64,000 nucleotides of DNA from Mesoflavibacter profundi. Lineage in GTDB: Bacteria; Bacteroidota; Bacteroidia; Flavobacteriales; Flavobacteriaceae. This document shows positions 15,889 through 25,395 of this stretch, one piece after another; position 1 is the first letter of the stretch, and every line of letters begins with the position of its first letter. Under the pieces are notes generated by a model. That model was not told the DNA's origin, made no database searches, and worked only from the letters and a program-made list of their open reading frames with translations. The position numbers and the translations under genes are program-made. Location of the stretch: positions 1,828,800-1,892,799 of the forward strand of contig NZ_CP061703.1 in the NCBI RefSeq assembly GCF_014764305.1, read 5' to 3'.

Positions 15889-16575
15889 TTAAATTTTAAA
15901 CGTAAATCCTTCTTCTACTTTTTTCTTATACTTGGTTTCATCAAACATATATAAAAAAGAACCTTTTCTAGAAGAATTCATATCTTTTTCTTCCAACTTA
16001 ACTAAGATATCAAGACCATTAATTTTGCTTGTAAAATTTCTTTTATCAAGTTTAGTATTTAAAATAGACTCATAAAGTTTTTGTAGTTGTTTCATGGTAA
16101 ATTTCTCCGGAAGCAACTCAAAGCCTATTGGTTTATGTGTTGCTCTATAACGTAGTCTGTTTAACGCATGTTTAACCATAATGTCATGGTCAAAAATTAA
16201 TTTTGGTATATCGTCTATAGCAAACCATTGCGCCGCATATTGTTCTTCAAGAGCGCTATGTGTTTCAATATTAATTAAAGCATAATAACTAACAGAAATT
16301 GTTCTATCTACAGGATCACGATCTACTTCACTATAGGCATTAAACTGTTCCATGTAAATATTATCATAACCAGTTAAGTGTTTTAAAACTCTATTACCAG
16401 CTTGGTCTAATGTTTCATTTTTTTTCAAAAAACCACCAATTAAAGACCATTTTCCTTTTTCGGGTTCAAAATCTCTTTTAATAAGTAATATTTTTAGTTG
16501 GTCTTTTTCAAAGCCAAAGATTATGCAGTCTACTGCAAGTAATACTTTGTCTTCATTAGAATAGTTATTTAACAT
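15889..16575 (-). CDS. Nudix-HTH transcription regulator (NrtR/AraR-type)
   Basis: A 228-residue regulator with a Nudix fold (about 10-150) and a C-terminal winged-helix domain (about 155-225, FTMKQLQKLYESIL and KRNFTSKI). The Nudix box is degenerate: after GGFLKKNETLDQAGNRVL the catalytic REXXEE residues are absent, so it should bind a ligand rather than hydrolyse one. In Bacteroidetes this family includes sugar-responsive regulators of utilisation loci. It is divergent from the SusC fragment and close to two copies of one palindrome (16757-16779 and 18650-18672), the probable operator. Start ATG 16575 gives the family-typical N-terminus. Confidence 0.85.
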   Translation of the reverse strand: MLNNYSNEDKVLLAVDCIIFGFEKDQLKILLIKRDFEPEKGKWSLIGGFLKKNETLDQAGNRVLKHLTGYDNIYMEQFNAYSEVDRDPVDRTISVSYYALINIETHSALEEQYAAQWFAIDDIPKLIFDHDIMVKHALNRLRYRATHKPIGFELLPEKFTMKQLQKLYESILNTKLDKRNFTSKINGLDILVKLEEKDMNSSRKGSFLYMFDETKYKKKVEEGFTFKI

Positions 16576-16756
16576 AAATTGGTTTTTGTTCAAAATTTGA
16601 AGTTTAGTTGTTACAAAACAACACAAACTTAATGGTTTTACAAACTTAAATGTAAAAAATACAATTATCAATAATAGAATTTTTCAGCTATTTAATGTTA
16701 AATTAATAAAAATAAGTGTTAAAATTTGGTTAATTAAAAAAAATATGCTTCTTTTG

Positions 16757-16779
16757 ATAAGTGTAAAATAAACACTTAT
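16757..16779. promoter_or_regulatory. Operator palindrome before the SusC fragment
   Basis: ATAAGTGT, seven bases (AAAATAA), ACACTTAT: perfect 8-bp arms. It lies 28 bases before the ATG of the SusC fragment and between a possible -33 TTTG (16753-16756) and a weak -7-like TAATTTTT (16779-16786), where a repressor would block the promoter. The same palindrome stands before the GH97 gene. Binding by the adjacent Nudix-HTH regulator is inference. Confidence 0.72.
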
Positions 16780-16807
16780 AATTTTTTTCAACTAAAAACT
16801 AACAAAT

Positions 16808-17188
16808 ATGATAACAACTAAAAGTGGTTATGGTAGTCAATTAAAAGGTAAGCTAAAACAGGGATTACTTTTATTGGTTGCTGTTATTTTTTCTTCTAGC
16901 ATTTATGCTCAAGAAAAAACAGTTACAGGAAAAGTAACGTCTTCTACCGATGGTATTGGATTACCTAGTGTAAATGTGGTTATAAAAGGAACAGATAAAG
17001 GTGTTTCTTCAGATTTTGATGGTAACTTTTCTATTCAAGCATCATCTTCAGATGTTTTAGTATTTAAATTTCTTGGATTTAAAGAACAAGAAATTGCAGT
17101 AGGTAATCAAACATATATCGAAGCTCAACTAGTAGAAGATGTTTCTAATCAGGAAGAAGTAGTTGTAGTAGGATATGGGACAATCTAG
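16808..17188 (+). pseudogene. 5' fragment of a SusC/RagA TonB-dependent receptor gene
   Basis: Only the first 126 codons of a gene that is normally near 1000 codons remain. They encode a signal peptide (about 1-35, ending SSSIYAQE), a carboxypeptidase-regulatory-like beta domain (about 39-113, VTGKVTSSTDGIGLPSVNVVIKG), and the start of the receptor proper, EEVVVVGYGT, where the conserved plug should begin. The frame then stops (TAG 17186) because the DNA switches at about 17183/17184 to the antisense of a GH97 gene. The whole plug and barrel are missing, so no transporter can be made. SusD is also gone. Confidence 0.9.
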
Positions 17189-18647
17189 TAAATGGTAATG
17201 TAGCACAATGACTAGGCTGTAAATCTGCTATATCTTGAAAGAATGTGATAAATTCTTGACCTTTTATAGCTTCTACAGTCATTAAATGCGGATAAGTACG
17301 ATGCCAACCTCGAGGTAAAGTAGCACCATGAAAATTAACTAGTAATTTATAATCTGCAGCATCTTTTAAAATATCGTGATAGTAGGCTATCATAGATTGA
17401 CCATCGCCTCCAAAAAAGTCAATTTTCACACCAGAAATTCCTAATTTGTTCATGCGTTTAAACTCTCTAACTCGATCTTCGTGAGTCAATAATTTACTTT
17501 TTGGGTGATAAGGTGTTGTGTTCCAATCTCCAGAAGAATTGTACCAAACAATAAGCTTTACGTCTTTAGTTCTTGCATAATCTGCAAGTGCTTTCATCTT
17601 TTCATCGCCAATGGTTGTGTCCCAATTAACGTCTATTAAGCAATAGCTCCATTGCATGGTAGAGGCATAATCAATAAACTGTTTTGTGGTGTCGTAATTA
17701 ACAGAATCGTCTTTAAGTAAAGCCCAACTCCAAGATGCTAATCCACTTTTTATAAAAGACGTATCCATGTTAATAGCTTTATCTGCTAAATCTGTTCCTA
17801 AAGTGCTTTCGGTGATAGTTTTTAGATCGCCAATAGCAATGACACGCCAAGGTGTTAACCAAGGTGTTTTTGATTCTGGAAGTAGTGCGCCATCTGTAAA
17901 AACTTCCTCTTTTTGAGGAAATGTTATCTTCAACGCTTCATCTGTATTGTTGTATTGTAATCTACTTCCACAGTAATTAGAATTTAAACCAGTTTCGGTA
18001 ATCGCAATCCAAGTTTGGTTAGTATTAAATAGCGCAGGAAAAACCCAACCTTCTTTTATAGATGAAGGTTTATTAACTGGAATTTCCATATCGTAATGTT
18101 CTTCATAAGACGGATTAGTATGTTCCCAACCTGTTTTTGCTTTAGACATAGGTTGTAAAAAACTTTTGGTGTTTTTATTTAAGTTGAAGGTGGTTTTTTC
18201 GTCTTTAATTTGATAACTATTGTCTGAAGTTTTAGGAAATTCATATCTAAAAGCAACACCATCTTCAGATACATTAAAAACGATATTTAGTTGTTTATCA
18301 TCTTCATTTTTTAACGATACGGTATATTGTTTTGCTTCGTAGGTGATTTCTTTTTGCTTACCATGAAATAAAGTGTATTGATCTTTGATAGTTTTTGCTT
18401 CAGAAACATTTAAAACAGATAAGTTACTGTAAAAATTACTGTCGCTTCGGTCTATGCCTAAATAAGATGTATCTAAAACAATAGAGTTTTTATGGCTAAT
18501 TGTATAAAAAGGACGTTGGTTTTTGTCTAAATTAAAGGTTAAGGCAATCGTTTTTTCTTTGTTTTCAAAAACATGATTTTGTTTAGTTTGCTTGCATCCA
18601 AATATTGTAAATGCTAGTAGTGTAGTAGTTAGTAGTAAGTTTTTCAT
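17145..18647 (-). pseudogene. GH97 glycoside hydrolase gene, 3' end deleted
   Basis: The product would be a lipoprotein (lipobox TIFGC, C18) with the N-terminal beta-sandwich and most of the (beta/alpha)8 barrel of family GH97, known for alpha-glucosidases such as SusB and alpha-galactosidases. Recognisable segments include WSWALLKDDS, YCLIDVNWDTT, GISGVKIDFFGGDGQ, LLVNFHGATLPRGW and LMTVEAIKGQEF. At the conserved TLPFTR the sequence breaks and continues for a few residues as the antisense of a SusC gene. About 150 C-terminal residues found in the family are missing. It may still be transcribed from its operator-bearing promoter, but is unlikely to be active. Confidence 0.88.
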
Positions 18648-18649
18648 TT

Positions 18650-18672
18650 ATAAGTGTTTGTTTTACACTTTT
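18650..18672. promoter_or_regulatory. Operator palindrome before the GH97 gene
   Basis: ATAAGTGT, seven bases (TTGTTTT), ACACTTTT: arms pair over 7 of 8 positions. Read on the other strand it differs from the copy before the SusC fragment at only two of 23 positions. It starts two bases from the ATG of the GH97 gene, so a bound regulator would block initiation or early elongation. Confidence 0.7.
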
Positions 18673-18720
18673 AAAATAAATAAAAAAAGGATACAGAATA
18701 AATTTTTAAAAGAATTTATT

Positions 18721-19212
18721 TTATAGATCTAAAATAGTACTCATGTAATTGTACAATTGTGTCATTTCTTTCTGGTTAGAAGTTTTGCTTAATCGACCAG
18801 CAAAATATAATACAAACCAACAGATTAGCATAGCTATCATGCCCCAAACTTGAAGGTGAATATCTGTTTTTAAAGCATAATTGGAATAAGCCCAAATAGC
18901 AAAAGCGATAAAAAATCCAGCTACAACAAAGTGCAAAAACATAAACATTGTCCATACGGTAGGACTAGGACCAAATAAACCGTAAACATAACACTTATGG
19001 TGTTCTGTATTATTAATTTCTAGATGAAGTTGAGGCGTAAAAAAACGTTGTTTAGATTTAGGAAATTTAATAAACACGTGATCATCTACTCTATTAACAA
19101 TAAAATCACTGCTAGTATCTGTTTCAAAAGCGTTTAAAATAGGTTCTTTTTTAGAGTTAAGCTCTATCTTAAACCTAGGTCTTAGTACAACATCATTTAA
19201 ATTTTCGTTCAT
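18721..19212 (-). CDS. Two-helix membrane protein, unknown function
   Basis: The 163-residue protein has a soluble N-terminal part (about 1-78) that is beta-rich (FIVNRVDDHVFIKFP), then two membrane helices (about 88-110 and 122-142) and a short C-terminal helix. I recall relatives next to der in other Flavobacteriaceae, but no function is known. It is divergent from der, with about 100 bases between the starts. Confidence 0.65.
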   Translation of the reverse strand: MNENLNDVVLRPRFKIELNSKKEPILNAFETDTSSDFIVNRVDDHVFIKFPKSKQRFFTPQLHLEINNTEHHKCYVYGLFGPSPTVWTMFMFLHFVVAGFFIAFAIWAYSNYALKTDIHLQVWGMIAMLICWFVLYFAGRLSKTSNQKEMTQLYNYMSTILDL

Positions 19213-19260
19213 AATTAATTCATTCTAGCCTAAAATACTATTTTTTCTCCAACTAAACAC

Positions 19261-19268
19261 TACCTTTG
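19261..19268 (+). promoter_or_regulatory. Bacteroidetes -7 element for der
   Basis: TACCTTTG matches TAnnTTTG and lies 43 bases before the der ATG. Confidence 0.55.
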
Positions 19269-19311
19269 CAATCGCTTACAGGATATGTAATGCAAATTAA
19301 AACAAAAAGTT

Positions 19312-20619
19312 ATGAGTAGTATTGTTGCTATTGTAGGAAGACCAAATGTTGGTAAATCTACCTTTTTTAATCGATTAATTCAACGTCGCGAAGCAATCGT
19401 AGATGCTGTTAGTGGTGTAACTAGAGATAGACACTACGGTAAAACAGACTGGAATGGTCGTGAGTTTTCTTTAATAGATACTGGTGGATATGTTGTTGGA
19501 AGTGATGATATTTTTGAAGCTGAAATTGATAAACAAGTAGAATTAGCTATAGACGAAGCAGATGCTATAATTTTTATGGTAGATGTAGAATCTGGTGTTA
19601 CTGGAATGGACGAAGATGTAGCACAATTACTACGTAAAGTGAAAAAGCCCGTTTTTTTAGTTGTTAATAAAGTTGATAATGGAAAACGTGCTGAAGATGC
19701 TGTAGAGTTTTATAGCTTAGGACTTGGTGATTATTACACAATTGCTAGTATAAATGGTAGCGGAACAGGTGATTTATTAGACGCTTTAGTTGAAGCTTTA
19801 CCAGAACCAAAAGAAGATGAAAGAGAAGAAATCCTGCCAAGATTTGCTGTAGTTGGTCGTCCAAACGCAGGTAAATCTTCTTTTATAAATGCGTTAATTG
19901 GAGAAGATAGATATATCGTAACCGATATTGCTGGAACAACAAGAGATGCTATTGATACAAAATATAATCGTTTTGGATTTGAATTTAACTTAGTAGATAC
20001 TGCAGGAATCCGTAAAAAATCTAAAGTAAAAGAAGACTTAGAGTTTTACTCGGTAATGCGAAGTGTAAGAGCTATAGAACATGCAGATGTATGTTTATTA
20101 GTGGTAGATGCAAACAGAGGATTTGATGGACAAGTTCAAAACATTTTTTGGTTGGCTGAACGTAACCGAAAAGGTATAGTAATACTTGTTAATAAATGGG
20201 ATTTGGTAGAAAAGGATCATAAATCTACAGTAAAATTCGAAAAATACATTAGAGAACAAATTGCACCTTTTACAGATGTACCAATCGTGTTTATTTCGGC
20301 ATTAACAAAACAACGTATCTATAAAGCTATAGAAACTGCTGTTGAGGTATATAATAACCGTACAAAACGTATTAAAACAAGTGAACTTAACGAGACGTTA
20401 TTACCAATAATAGAAAGTTATCCGCCACCAGCATACAAAGGTAAATTTGTAAAGATTAAGTACATTATGCAATTACCTACACCACAACCACAATTTGCAT
20501 TTTTCTGTAATTTACCGCAGTATGTACGCGAACCTTACAAAAGATACTTAGAGAATAAACTTAGAGAAATCTATGATTTTAAAGGTGTTCCTGTAAGCGT
20601 TTACATGCGTAAAAAGTAA
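19312..20619 (+). CDS. der: Ribosome biogenesis GTPase Der (EngA)
   Basis: Der has two GTPase domains in tandem and is needed to mature the 50S subunit. The first shows [13 protein letters not shown] and NKVD; the second [13 protein letters not shown] and NKWD. A C-terminal KH-like domain (about 350-435, [21 protein letters not shown]) completes the family layout. At 435 residues it has normal length. Start ATG 19312 is preceded by its own promoter. All G motifs are intact. Confidence 0.98.
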   Translation: MSSIVAIVGRPNVGKSTFFNRLIQRREAIVDAVSGVTRDRHYGKTDWNGREFSLIDTGGYVVGSDDIFEAEIDKQVELAIDEADAIIFMVDVESGVTGMDEDVAQLLRKVKKPVFLVVNKVDNGKRAEDAVEFYSLGLGDYYTIASINGSGTGDLLDALVEALPEPKEDEREEILPRFAVVGRPNAGKSSFINALIGEDRYIVTDIAGTTRDAIDTKYNRFGFEFNLVDTAGIRKKSKVKEDLEFYSVMRSVRAIEHADVCLLVVDANRGFDGQVQNIFWLAERNRKGIVILVNKWDLVEKDHKSTVKFEKYIREQIAPFTDVPIVFISALTKQRIYKAIETAVEVYNNRTKRIKTSELNETLLPIIESYPPPAYKGKFVKIKYIMQLPTPQPQFAFFCNLPQYVREPYKRYLENKLREIYDFKGVPVSVYMRKK

Positions 20620-20732
20620 CTTTAATATAAATTTAAGTTTATTTTAAGATAATAAGTACTACAACTAATATATTTTCGTTTTGGTTTTAAAGCATTCCTA
20701 ACTATGCTATTCTATCAATCAAAAAACAACCA

Positions 20733-23516
20733 ATGCGTAAATTATTATTTGTGTTAACTACGTTATGTAGTTTATCTTCGTTTAGTCAGTCTAAAGACTT
20801 TAAAATTTCAGGAACTATATTAGCCGAAGAGGATAATTCACCTTTAGAAGCTGCAACGGTGTACTTAGAGAAAGTAAAAGATAGTAGTCTTGTTACCTAT
20901 ACAATCTCTGATAAAAATGGAAGTTTTCAGCTAGAAGACCAAACGTCTGAAGGATCTTTAAACCTATTAGTGTCTTATGTAGGATATCAATCTATTAAGC
21001 AAAATATTCAGTTAGATAAAAAAGTCATAGACTTAGGCGATATAAAATTAAAGGTAAGTAGTAATGCTTTAGAAGAAGTGTTAATAAAAACTTCGGCACC
21101 AGTAACTATTAAAAAAGATACCTTAGAATTTAATGTGAAATCTTTTAAGACTAAAAAAGATGCTACAGTAGAGGATTTATTAAAGCAATTACCAGGTGTA
21201 GAAATTGACGAAGAAGGAAAAATAAAAGTAAATGGTAAAGAGGTAAATCAAATATTAGTAAACGGTAAACCATTTTTTGGGAACGATCCTTCTATTACTA
21301 CAAAAAACTTGACTAAAGAAATAATAGAAAAAATACAAGTAGTAGATACAAAAACTAAAAGTGAAGCATTTACAGGCGAAGAAGGTAGTAACGAAAACAA
21401 AACCATAAACTTAACTATTAAAGAAGAAAACAATAAAGGTGTCTTTGGTCGTGTAGCAGCAGGAGCAGGAACCGATAAAAGGTACGAGTTTGCAGGAATG
21501 TTTAATAGGTTTGATAATGACCAAAGGTTTAGTGTATTATTAGGTGGTAATAACATAAATTCGCCAGGATTTAGTTTTGGTGAGATAGAAAAAATGTTTG
21601 GTGGTAATGGTAGTCGTAGTTGGAATAGTAATGGTTCTTTTAGTATTAATGGAAGGCAATTTGGTGGCGGACAAGGGATTACTACTTCTAGATTAGCAGG
21701 TGCAAATTTTGCAGATAATTATGGCGAAACTCTAGAAGCATCGGCAGATTATTTTTATTCTGGTAGCAAGTCTGAAAATGAAACGTCTTCTCAAAGAGAA
21801 ACTATACTATCAGATTCTAGATTTTTCTCAAATTCTAATTCTAGATCAGAAAATAATACAGATAGTCATACTGCAAATGCAGAATTCGAAATTGAAATTG
21901 ACACCACATTTATGATCAATGTAAGACCAAGATTTTCGTTTTCTAATAGCAATACAGATTATGTAAGTTATGACGAAACTTTAGATCAAGAATTAAACTT
22001 AACTAACCAATCTAATTTAAGTTCGTTTGTAGAATCTAAAGCAAATACATTTGCTAACGAGATTAGTGCAACTAAAAAATTTGGTGATAAAGGTGCATTT
22101 TTAAGATTAAATATAGACAATAGTTTTAATAGGAATTTAAGTGATGATTTTATTAATTCTATCACAGAAGTATATGGTGATTCGCCGCAAACAATTATAA
22201 GAGATCAATTTACAGATGGCGACAACAAAAGTTCTAACATCGCTACAGACTTAGAGTATAGATTACCTATCAAAGCAAAAGAATTCTTTTTAAGATTTGG
22301 TTACGAGTTTGAATATAATAAAGATAAAAACAGACAAAGTACGTTCGATTTTAACAACACAACCAATAATTACGATGCTTTTAATCAAGCATTAAGTACA
22401 GATTTTGAATATACAGATTTAAGAAATGCGCCAGGATTAGAATTAAGTTATCGTAAAGAAAAGTGGTCGGCAAGAATTGGTGCAGATTATGTGTTAAGAA
22501 CTTTAAAAAATCAAGATGGATTAAGACCACAATTTAATGTAGAACGAGATTTTAAAGCATTAGAATTAAACTCTAGTTTTAGATATAGTTTTAGTAAAAA
22601 ATCATCTGCATTTATAGGCTATAATTTAAGAAATAGACCGCCATCTTTAAGACAATTACAAGCTTTTGAAGATGTTTCTAATCCATTAAATACAGTAGTT
22701 GGTAACCCAAATCTAGAGCCAACAAACCAACATAGTATTTACGCTAATTTTAATTCATACAATTGGCAAGAAAAGTCTGGTTTTTTCATGTATTCTAGTA
22801 TATCTGTAGATAGAAATGCAGTAGTTTCTAGAACAACAATAGATCCAGAAACATTAACAAGAACAACAACTTACGATAATGTAAATGGTAATAAAAGCGG
22901 ATATTTTGGATTTAGTTTTAGAAAACGCGTCAAATTAGATTCCTTACAATCTATTAGATTAAGAGTAGGAAGTTGGGGTAATTTTTCAGAAAATGTAAAC
23001 TATAATAATAATGTGCAATACTCCAGTAAAGTATTAGGTGTAACTCCAGAATTAGGTGTAGATTATGTTTACAATAATATTTTTGAAATTAAACCACGCT
23101 ATCGTGTATCTTTTACCAACAACAAGTTTGATATAGATGCTTTTGAAGATAGAAACTTTACATCGCATAATTTAGCTATAAACACTGCGTTTTTCTTACC
23201 CAAAGGTTTAGAGTATAGAAATGATATTAACTATAATTACAATCCAAATGTAGCAGATGGATTTCAAAAAGATGCATGGTTTTGGAATGCAAGTATATCA
23301 TATTCAGTATTAAAAGATCAAGGATTACTAACTTTAAAGGTTTACGATTTACTTAATCAAAATACCAATGCAAGACGTACAGCAACCTTAGATTACATTC
23401 AAGATACGCAAAGTACAGTTTTAAAACAGTATTTTATGCTTAACTTTAGTTGGAAGTTTAATAGCTTAGGAGCTAAAGGTGAAAGTGGTGATGGCGGAAT
23501 GTATTTTCTAGATTAA
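20733..23516 (+). CDS. Outer-membrane beta-barrel receptor, TonB-dependent-like
   Basis: A 927-residue outer-membrane protein with signal peptide (1-19, ending LSSFSQS), a carboxypeptidase-regulatory-like domain (about 24-108), a plug region (about 120-230, VEDLLKQLPGVEIDEEGKI, VNGKPFFGNDP), and a long barrel with a C-terminal LNFSWKF strand. A Gly/Ser/Asn-rich stretch (about 265-310) lies near the start of the barrel. It belongs with the OMP_b-brl_3 type rather than the SusC type and has no SusD partner. The ligand is unknown. Its stop overlaps the convergent TPM lipoprotein gene by four bases. Confidence 0.87.
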   Translation: MRKLLFVLTTLCSLSSFSQSKDFKISGTILAEEDNSPLEAATVYLEKVKDSSLVTYTISDKNGSFQLEDQTSEGSLNLLVSYVGYQSIKQNIQLDKKVIDLGDIKLKVSSNALEEVLIKTSAPVTIKKDTLEFNVKSFKTKKDATVEDLLKQLPGVEIDEEGKIKVNGKEVNQILVNGKPFFGNDPSITTKNLTKEIIEKIQVVDTKTKSEAFTGEEGSNENKTINLTIKEENNKGVFGRVAAGAGTDKRYEFAGMFNRFDNDQRFSVLLGGNNINSPGFSFGEIEKMFGGNGSRSWNSNGSFSINGRQFGGGQGITTSRLAGANFADNYGETLEASADYFYSGSKSENETSSQRETILSDSRFFSNSNSRSENNTDSHTANAEFEIEIDTTFMINVRPRFSFSNSNTDYVSYDETLDQELNLTNQSNLSSFVESKANTFANEISATKKFGDKGAFLRLNIDNSFNRNLSDDFINSITEVYGDSPQTIIRDQFTDGDNKSSNIATDLEYRLPIKAKEFFLRFGYEFEYNKDKNRQSTFDFNNTTNNYDAFNQALSTDFEYTDLRNAPGLELSYRKEKWSARIGADYVLRTLKNQDGLRPQFNVERDFKALELNSSFRYSFSKKSSAFIGYNLRNRPPSLRQLQAFEDVSNPLNTVVGNPNLEPTNQHSIYANFNSYNWQEKSGFFMYSSISVDRNAVVSRTTIDPETLTRTTTYDNVNGNKSGYFGFSFRKRVKLDSLQSIRLRVGSWGNFSENVNYNNNVQYSSKVLGVTPELGVDYVYNNIFEIKPRYRVSFTNNKFDIDAFEDRNFTSHNLAINTAFFLPKGLEYRNDINYNYNPNVADGFQKDAWFWNASISYSVLKDQGLLTLKVYDLLNQNTNARRTATLDYIQDTQSTVLKQYFMLNFSWKFNSLGAKGESGDGGMYFLD

Positions 23517-23992
23517 TACCATTTACTTTTAACTGAATCTAAAGCGTGTATAACGCCTTTATAATACATCTGATTTTTAAAATTTGGAATAAGTGTAGAT
23601 TCAATTAAATGATAACAAATACTATCGGTCAAAATAGTTTCAGTACCATATCCTGTAGCAAAAGCAACTTGTCTGTTATGTATAGCTATTAAAAGTAATA
23701 ATCCATTGTTTTTATCTGCTTTTCCAACACCTAAGTTTTGCGCAATATTTGTCGCATGTCTTAAAACTTTTGTGTTTTTTGGTAAAGAATCAATGGTCAT
23801 TACACAAATTTCATTAGTAGTTAGTTTTTCATAATTTAAAATGAAATTAGTAAGCGAATCCTGTTCAATTTTAGTGAAAATATTAGCGTAATCTTGAACA
23901 ACTGCTTGGTTATATGTTGAGGTTTGCTTAGGTTTTGTTTTACAAGAAATACAAAAAATGAAAGCTAAAACAAAAATGAAATGTTTCATCAA
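23513..23992 (-). CDS. TPM domain lipoprotein
   Basis: The 159-residue product has a lipobox CISC (C17) and one TPM domain (about 30-155): VQDYANIFTKIEQDSL, LTTNEICVMTIDSLP, ADKNNGLLLLIAIHNRQVAFATGYGTE and IPNFKNQMYYKGV. TPM domains occur in TLP18.3/Psb32 and YgcG proteins and have acid phosphatase-like folds. It is the last and shortest of three TPM genes in a row on this strand, separated from the next by about 90 bases of simple repeat. Role unknown; envelope maintenance is likely. Confidence 0.83.
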   Translation of the reverse strand: MMKHFIFVLAFIFCISCKTKPKQTSTYNQAVVQDYANIFTKIEQDSLTNFILNYEKLTTNEICVMTIDSLPKNTKVLRHATNIAQNLGVGKADKNNGLLLLIAIHNRQVAFATGYGTETILTDSICYHLIESTLIPNFKNQMYYKGVIHALDSVKSKWY

Positions 23993-24001
23993 AAGAATTT
24001 A

Positions 24002-24080
24002 TATTGAAATTTAGAACTAATTGCAATTAAGACTATTAACTGCAACTGAGACTAAGATAAGACTACGACTGTAAAGAGAA
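24002..24080. repeat. ACTRAGACT-type simple repeat between TPM genes
   Basis: A degenerate run of units like ACTGAGACTAAGA and ACTGCAACT fills the gap between two TPM genes. Such low-complexity intergenic runs are common in Flavobacteriaceae. It may be a decayed tandem repeat. Confidence 0.4.
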
Positions 24081-24944
24081 CTACCAACCACCAGAAGCGC
24101 CGCCACCGCCAAATCCGCCGCCACCAAAACCGCCGCCAAAGCCACCAGAACCAAATCCGCCACCAGAAGATCCACCAAAACCGCCACCAAAACCGCCAGA
24201 ACTTCTTCTATAGCCGCCACGACCAGAATTACTTAAAATAATAGCTTCTAAGATGTCTCTTGTATCATTTCTACCGCCACCAAAGTTGTCGCCATTACCG
24301 CCATTTCGTTTGTGTTTAGATATGGATATAAGAATAATAATAAAGATGATAATCAAAAAGAAAATAACTCCAACAGGAAAATCACCACCAGAACTTTGTC
24401 TTGTGCCTTTATATTCGCCCTTTAAGACTTCAAAAATAGCATCCGATCCACGGTTTAAGCCGCCATAATAATCGTTTCGTTTAAAATAAGGGATAATGTC
24501 TCGCTCAATAATTCTGCGTGACATCGCATCGGTTAATAAATGTTCCACACCGTAACCCGTTGCAATCATTATTTTACGGTCATCTCTGGCTAATAAAATA
24601 AAGACACCATTATCTTCTTTTGCTTGACCAATTCCCCATTCATGAGCCCATTCTGTCGCTAAATAATTGATATATTCACCTTTAGTAGATGCAATGACAG
24701 CAACAACAATTTGTGTAGAAGTGCTATCAGAATATTTAACTAATTTGTTTTCTAAAGTGCTTTTTTCTGAAGCAGATAATAAATTAACGTAATCGTATAC
24801 ACTAGTTTGAAAATCTGGTTTTTTAGGAATTTCAAATTGAGCAGAAACTTTAACAAACGATAAGAAAGTGAATAAAAGAAAAAGTTTCAATACTCCTTTT
24901 TTAAGTAAGCGTAAAGATTGACTACTGACTACTGAATATTGCAT
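24081..24944 (-). CDS. YgcG-type TPM domain protein with glycine-rich tail
   Basis: A 287-residue membrane protein: N-terminal signal (about 15-36, LKLFLLFTFLSFVKVSAQ), TPM domain (about 45-180, VYDYVNLLSASEKSTLE, KEDNGVFILLARDDRKIMIATGYGVE), one membrane helix (about 191-208), and a C-terminal tail of Gly/Ser/Phe repeats (about 218-287) typical of YgcG. The first ten codons derive from a simple repeat (GTCAGTAGTC), so the true start may be further in, at an in-frame TTG after a GGAG at about 24894. It forms an operon with TPM, LemA, MerR and M23 genes. Confidence 0.88.
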   Translation of the reverse strand: MQYSVVSSQSLRLLKKGVLKLFLLFTFLSFVKVSAQFEIPKKPDFQTSVYDYVNLLSASEKSTLENKLVKYSDSTSTQIVVAVIASTKGEYINYLATEWAHEWGIGQAKEDNGVFILLARDDRKIMIATGYGVEHLLTDAMSRRIIERDIIPYFKRNDYYGGLNRGSDAIFEVLKGEYKGTRQSSGGDFPVGVIFFLIIIFIIILISISKHKRNGGNGDNFGGGRNDTRDILEAIILSNSGRGGYRRSSGGFGGGFGGSSGGGFGSGGFGGGFGGGGFGGGGASGGW

Positions 24945-24952
24945 ACTTAATT

Positions 24953-25393
24953 TTATCCTTTAGAAATCGTATTAGAAAGTTGATTTGGATTATCGCTTTG
25001 GGAAGGAAAATGAACTTTTAATTCCTGACCAGCTTGTAAAATACCGTCTACTAATCCTTGTTTAAAATATCCTTTCTTAAAGTGGTTTTGTATGGTGTTT
25101 TTTGTGTTGTCCCAAAAGTTATTAGGTACAACTTTATTAATGCCTAAATCACCATAAATACAAAATTTATGATCCATAACAGCGACGTAAATTAACACAC
25201 CGTTGCGCTGTTTAGTGTTATTCATCTTTAATAAAGAAAACACTTCTAATGCACGAAGTTCTATTGGTGTATTACAAGTGTTTTCTAGATGAACTCGTAT
25301 TTCTCCAGACGTGTTTTTTTCAGCTATTCTTATAGCTTCAACAATTTCTTGTTCTTCAATTGTGGTTAAAAATGCTTCTACGTCTTGAGACAT
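24953..25393 (-). CDS. TPM domain protein, cytoplasmic form
   Basis: The 146-residue product is a TPM domain without signal peptide or lipobox: EIVEAIRIAEKNTSGEIRVH, NGVLIYVAVMDHKFCIYGD, then a C-terminal helix GYFKQGLVDGILQAGQEL. It is the form often paired with LemA and the YgcG-type protein. It starts two bases after the LemA stop and ends eight bases before the YgcG gene, so all three are co-transcribed. Function unknown. Confidence 0.88.
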   Translation of the reverse strand: MSQDVEAFLTTIEEQEIVEAIRIAEKNTSGEIRVHLENTCNTPIELRALEVFSLLKMNNTKQRNGVLIYVAVMDHKFCIYGDLGINKVVPNNFWDNTKNTIQNHFKKGYFKQGLVDGILQAGQELKVHFPSQSDNPNQLSNTISKG

Positions 25394-25395
25394 TA

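Noticed and set aside
17145-17188. Overlapping functional C-termini of two genes
   Set aside because: The overlap is the junction of two truncated genes. The last residues of each are the antisense of the other and lack the conserved family sequence.
24017-24220. 67-residue hydrophobic protein of Ala, Val and Leu
   Set aside because: It is the out-of-frame reading of the glycine-rich end of the YgcG-type gene; composition is explained by the repeats.
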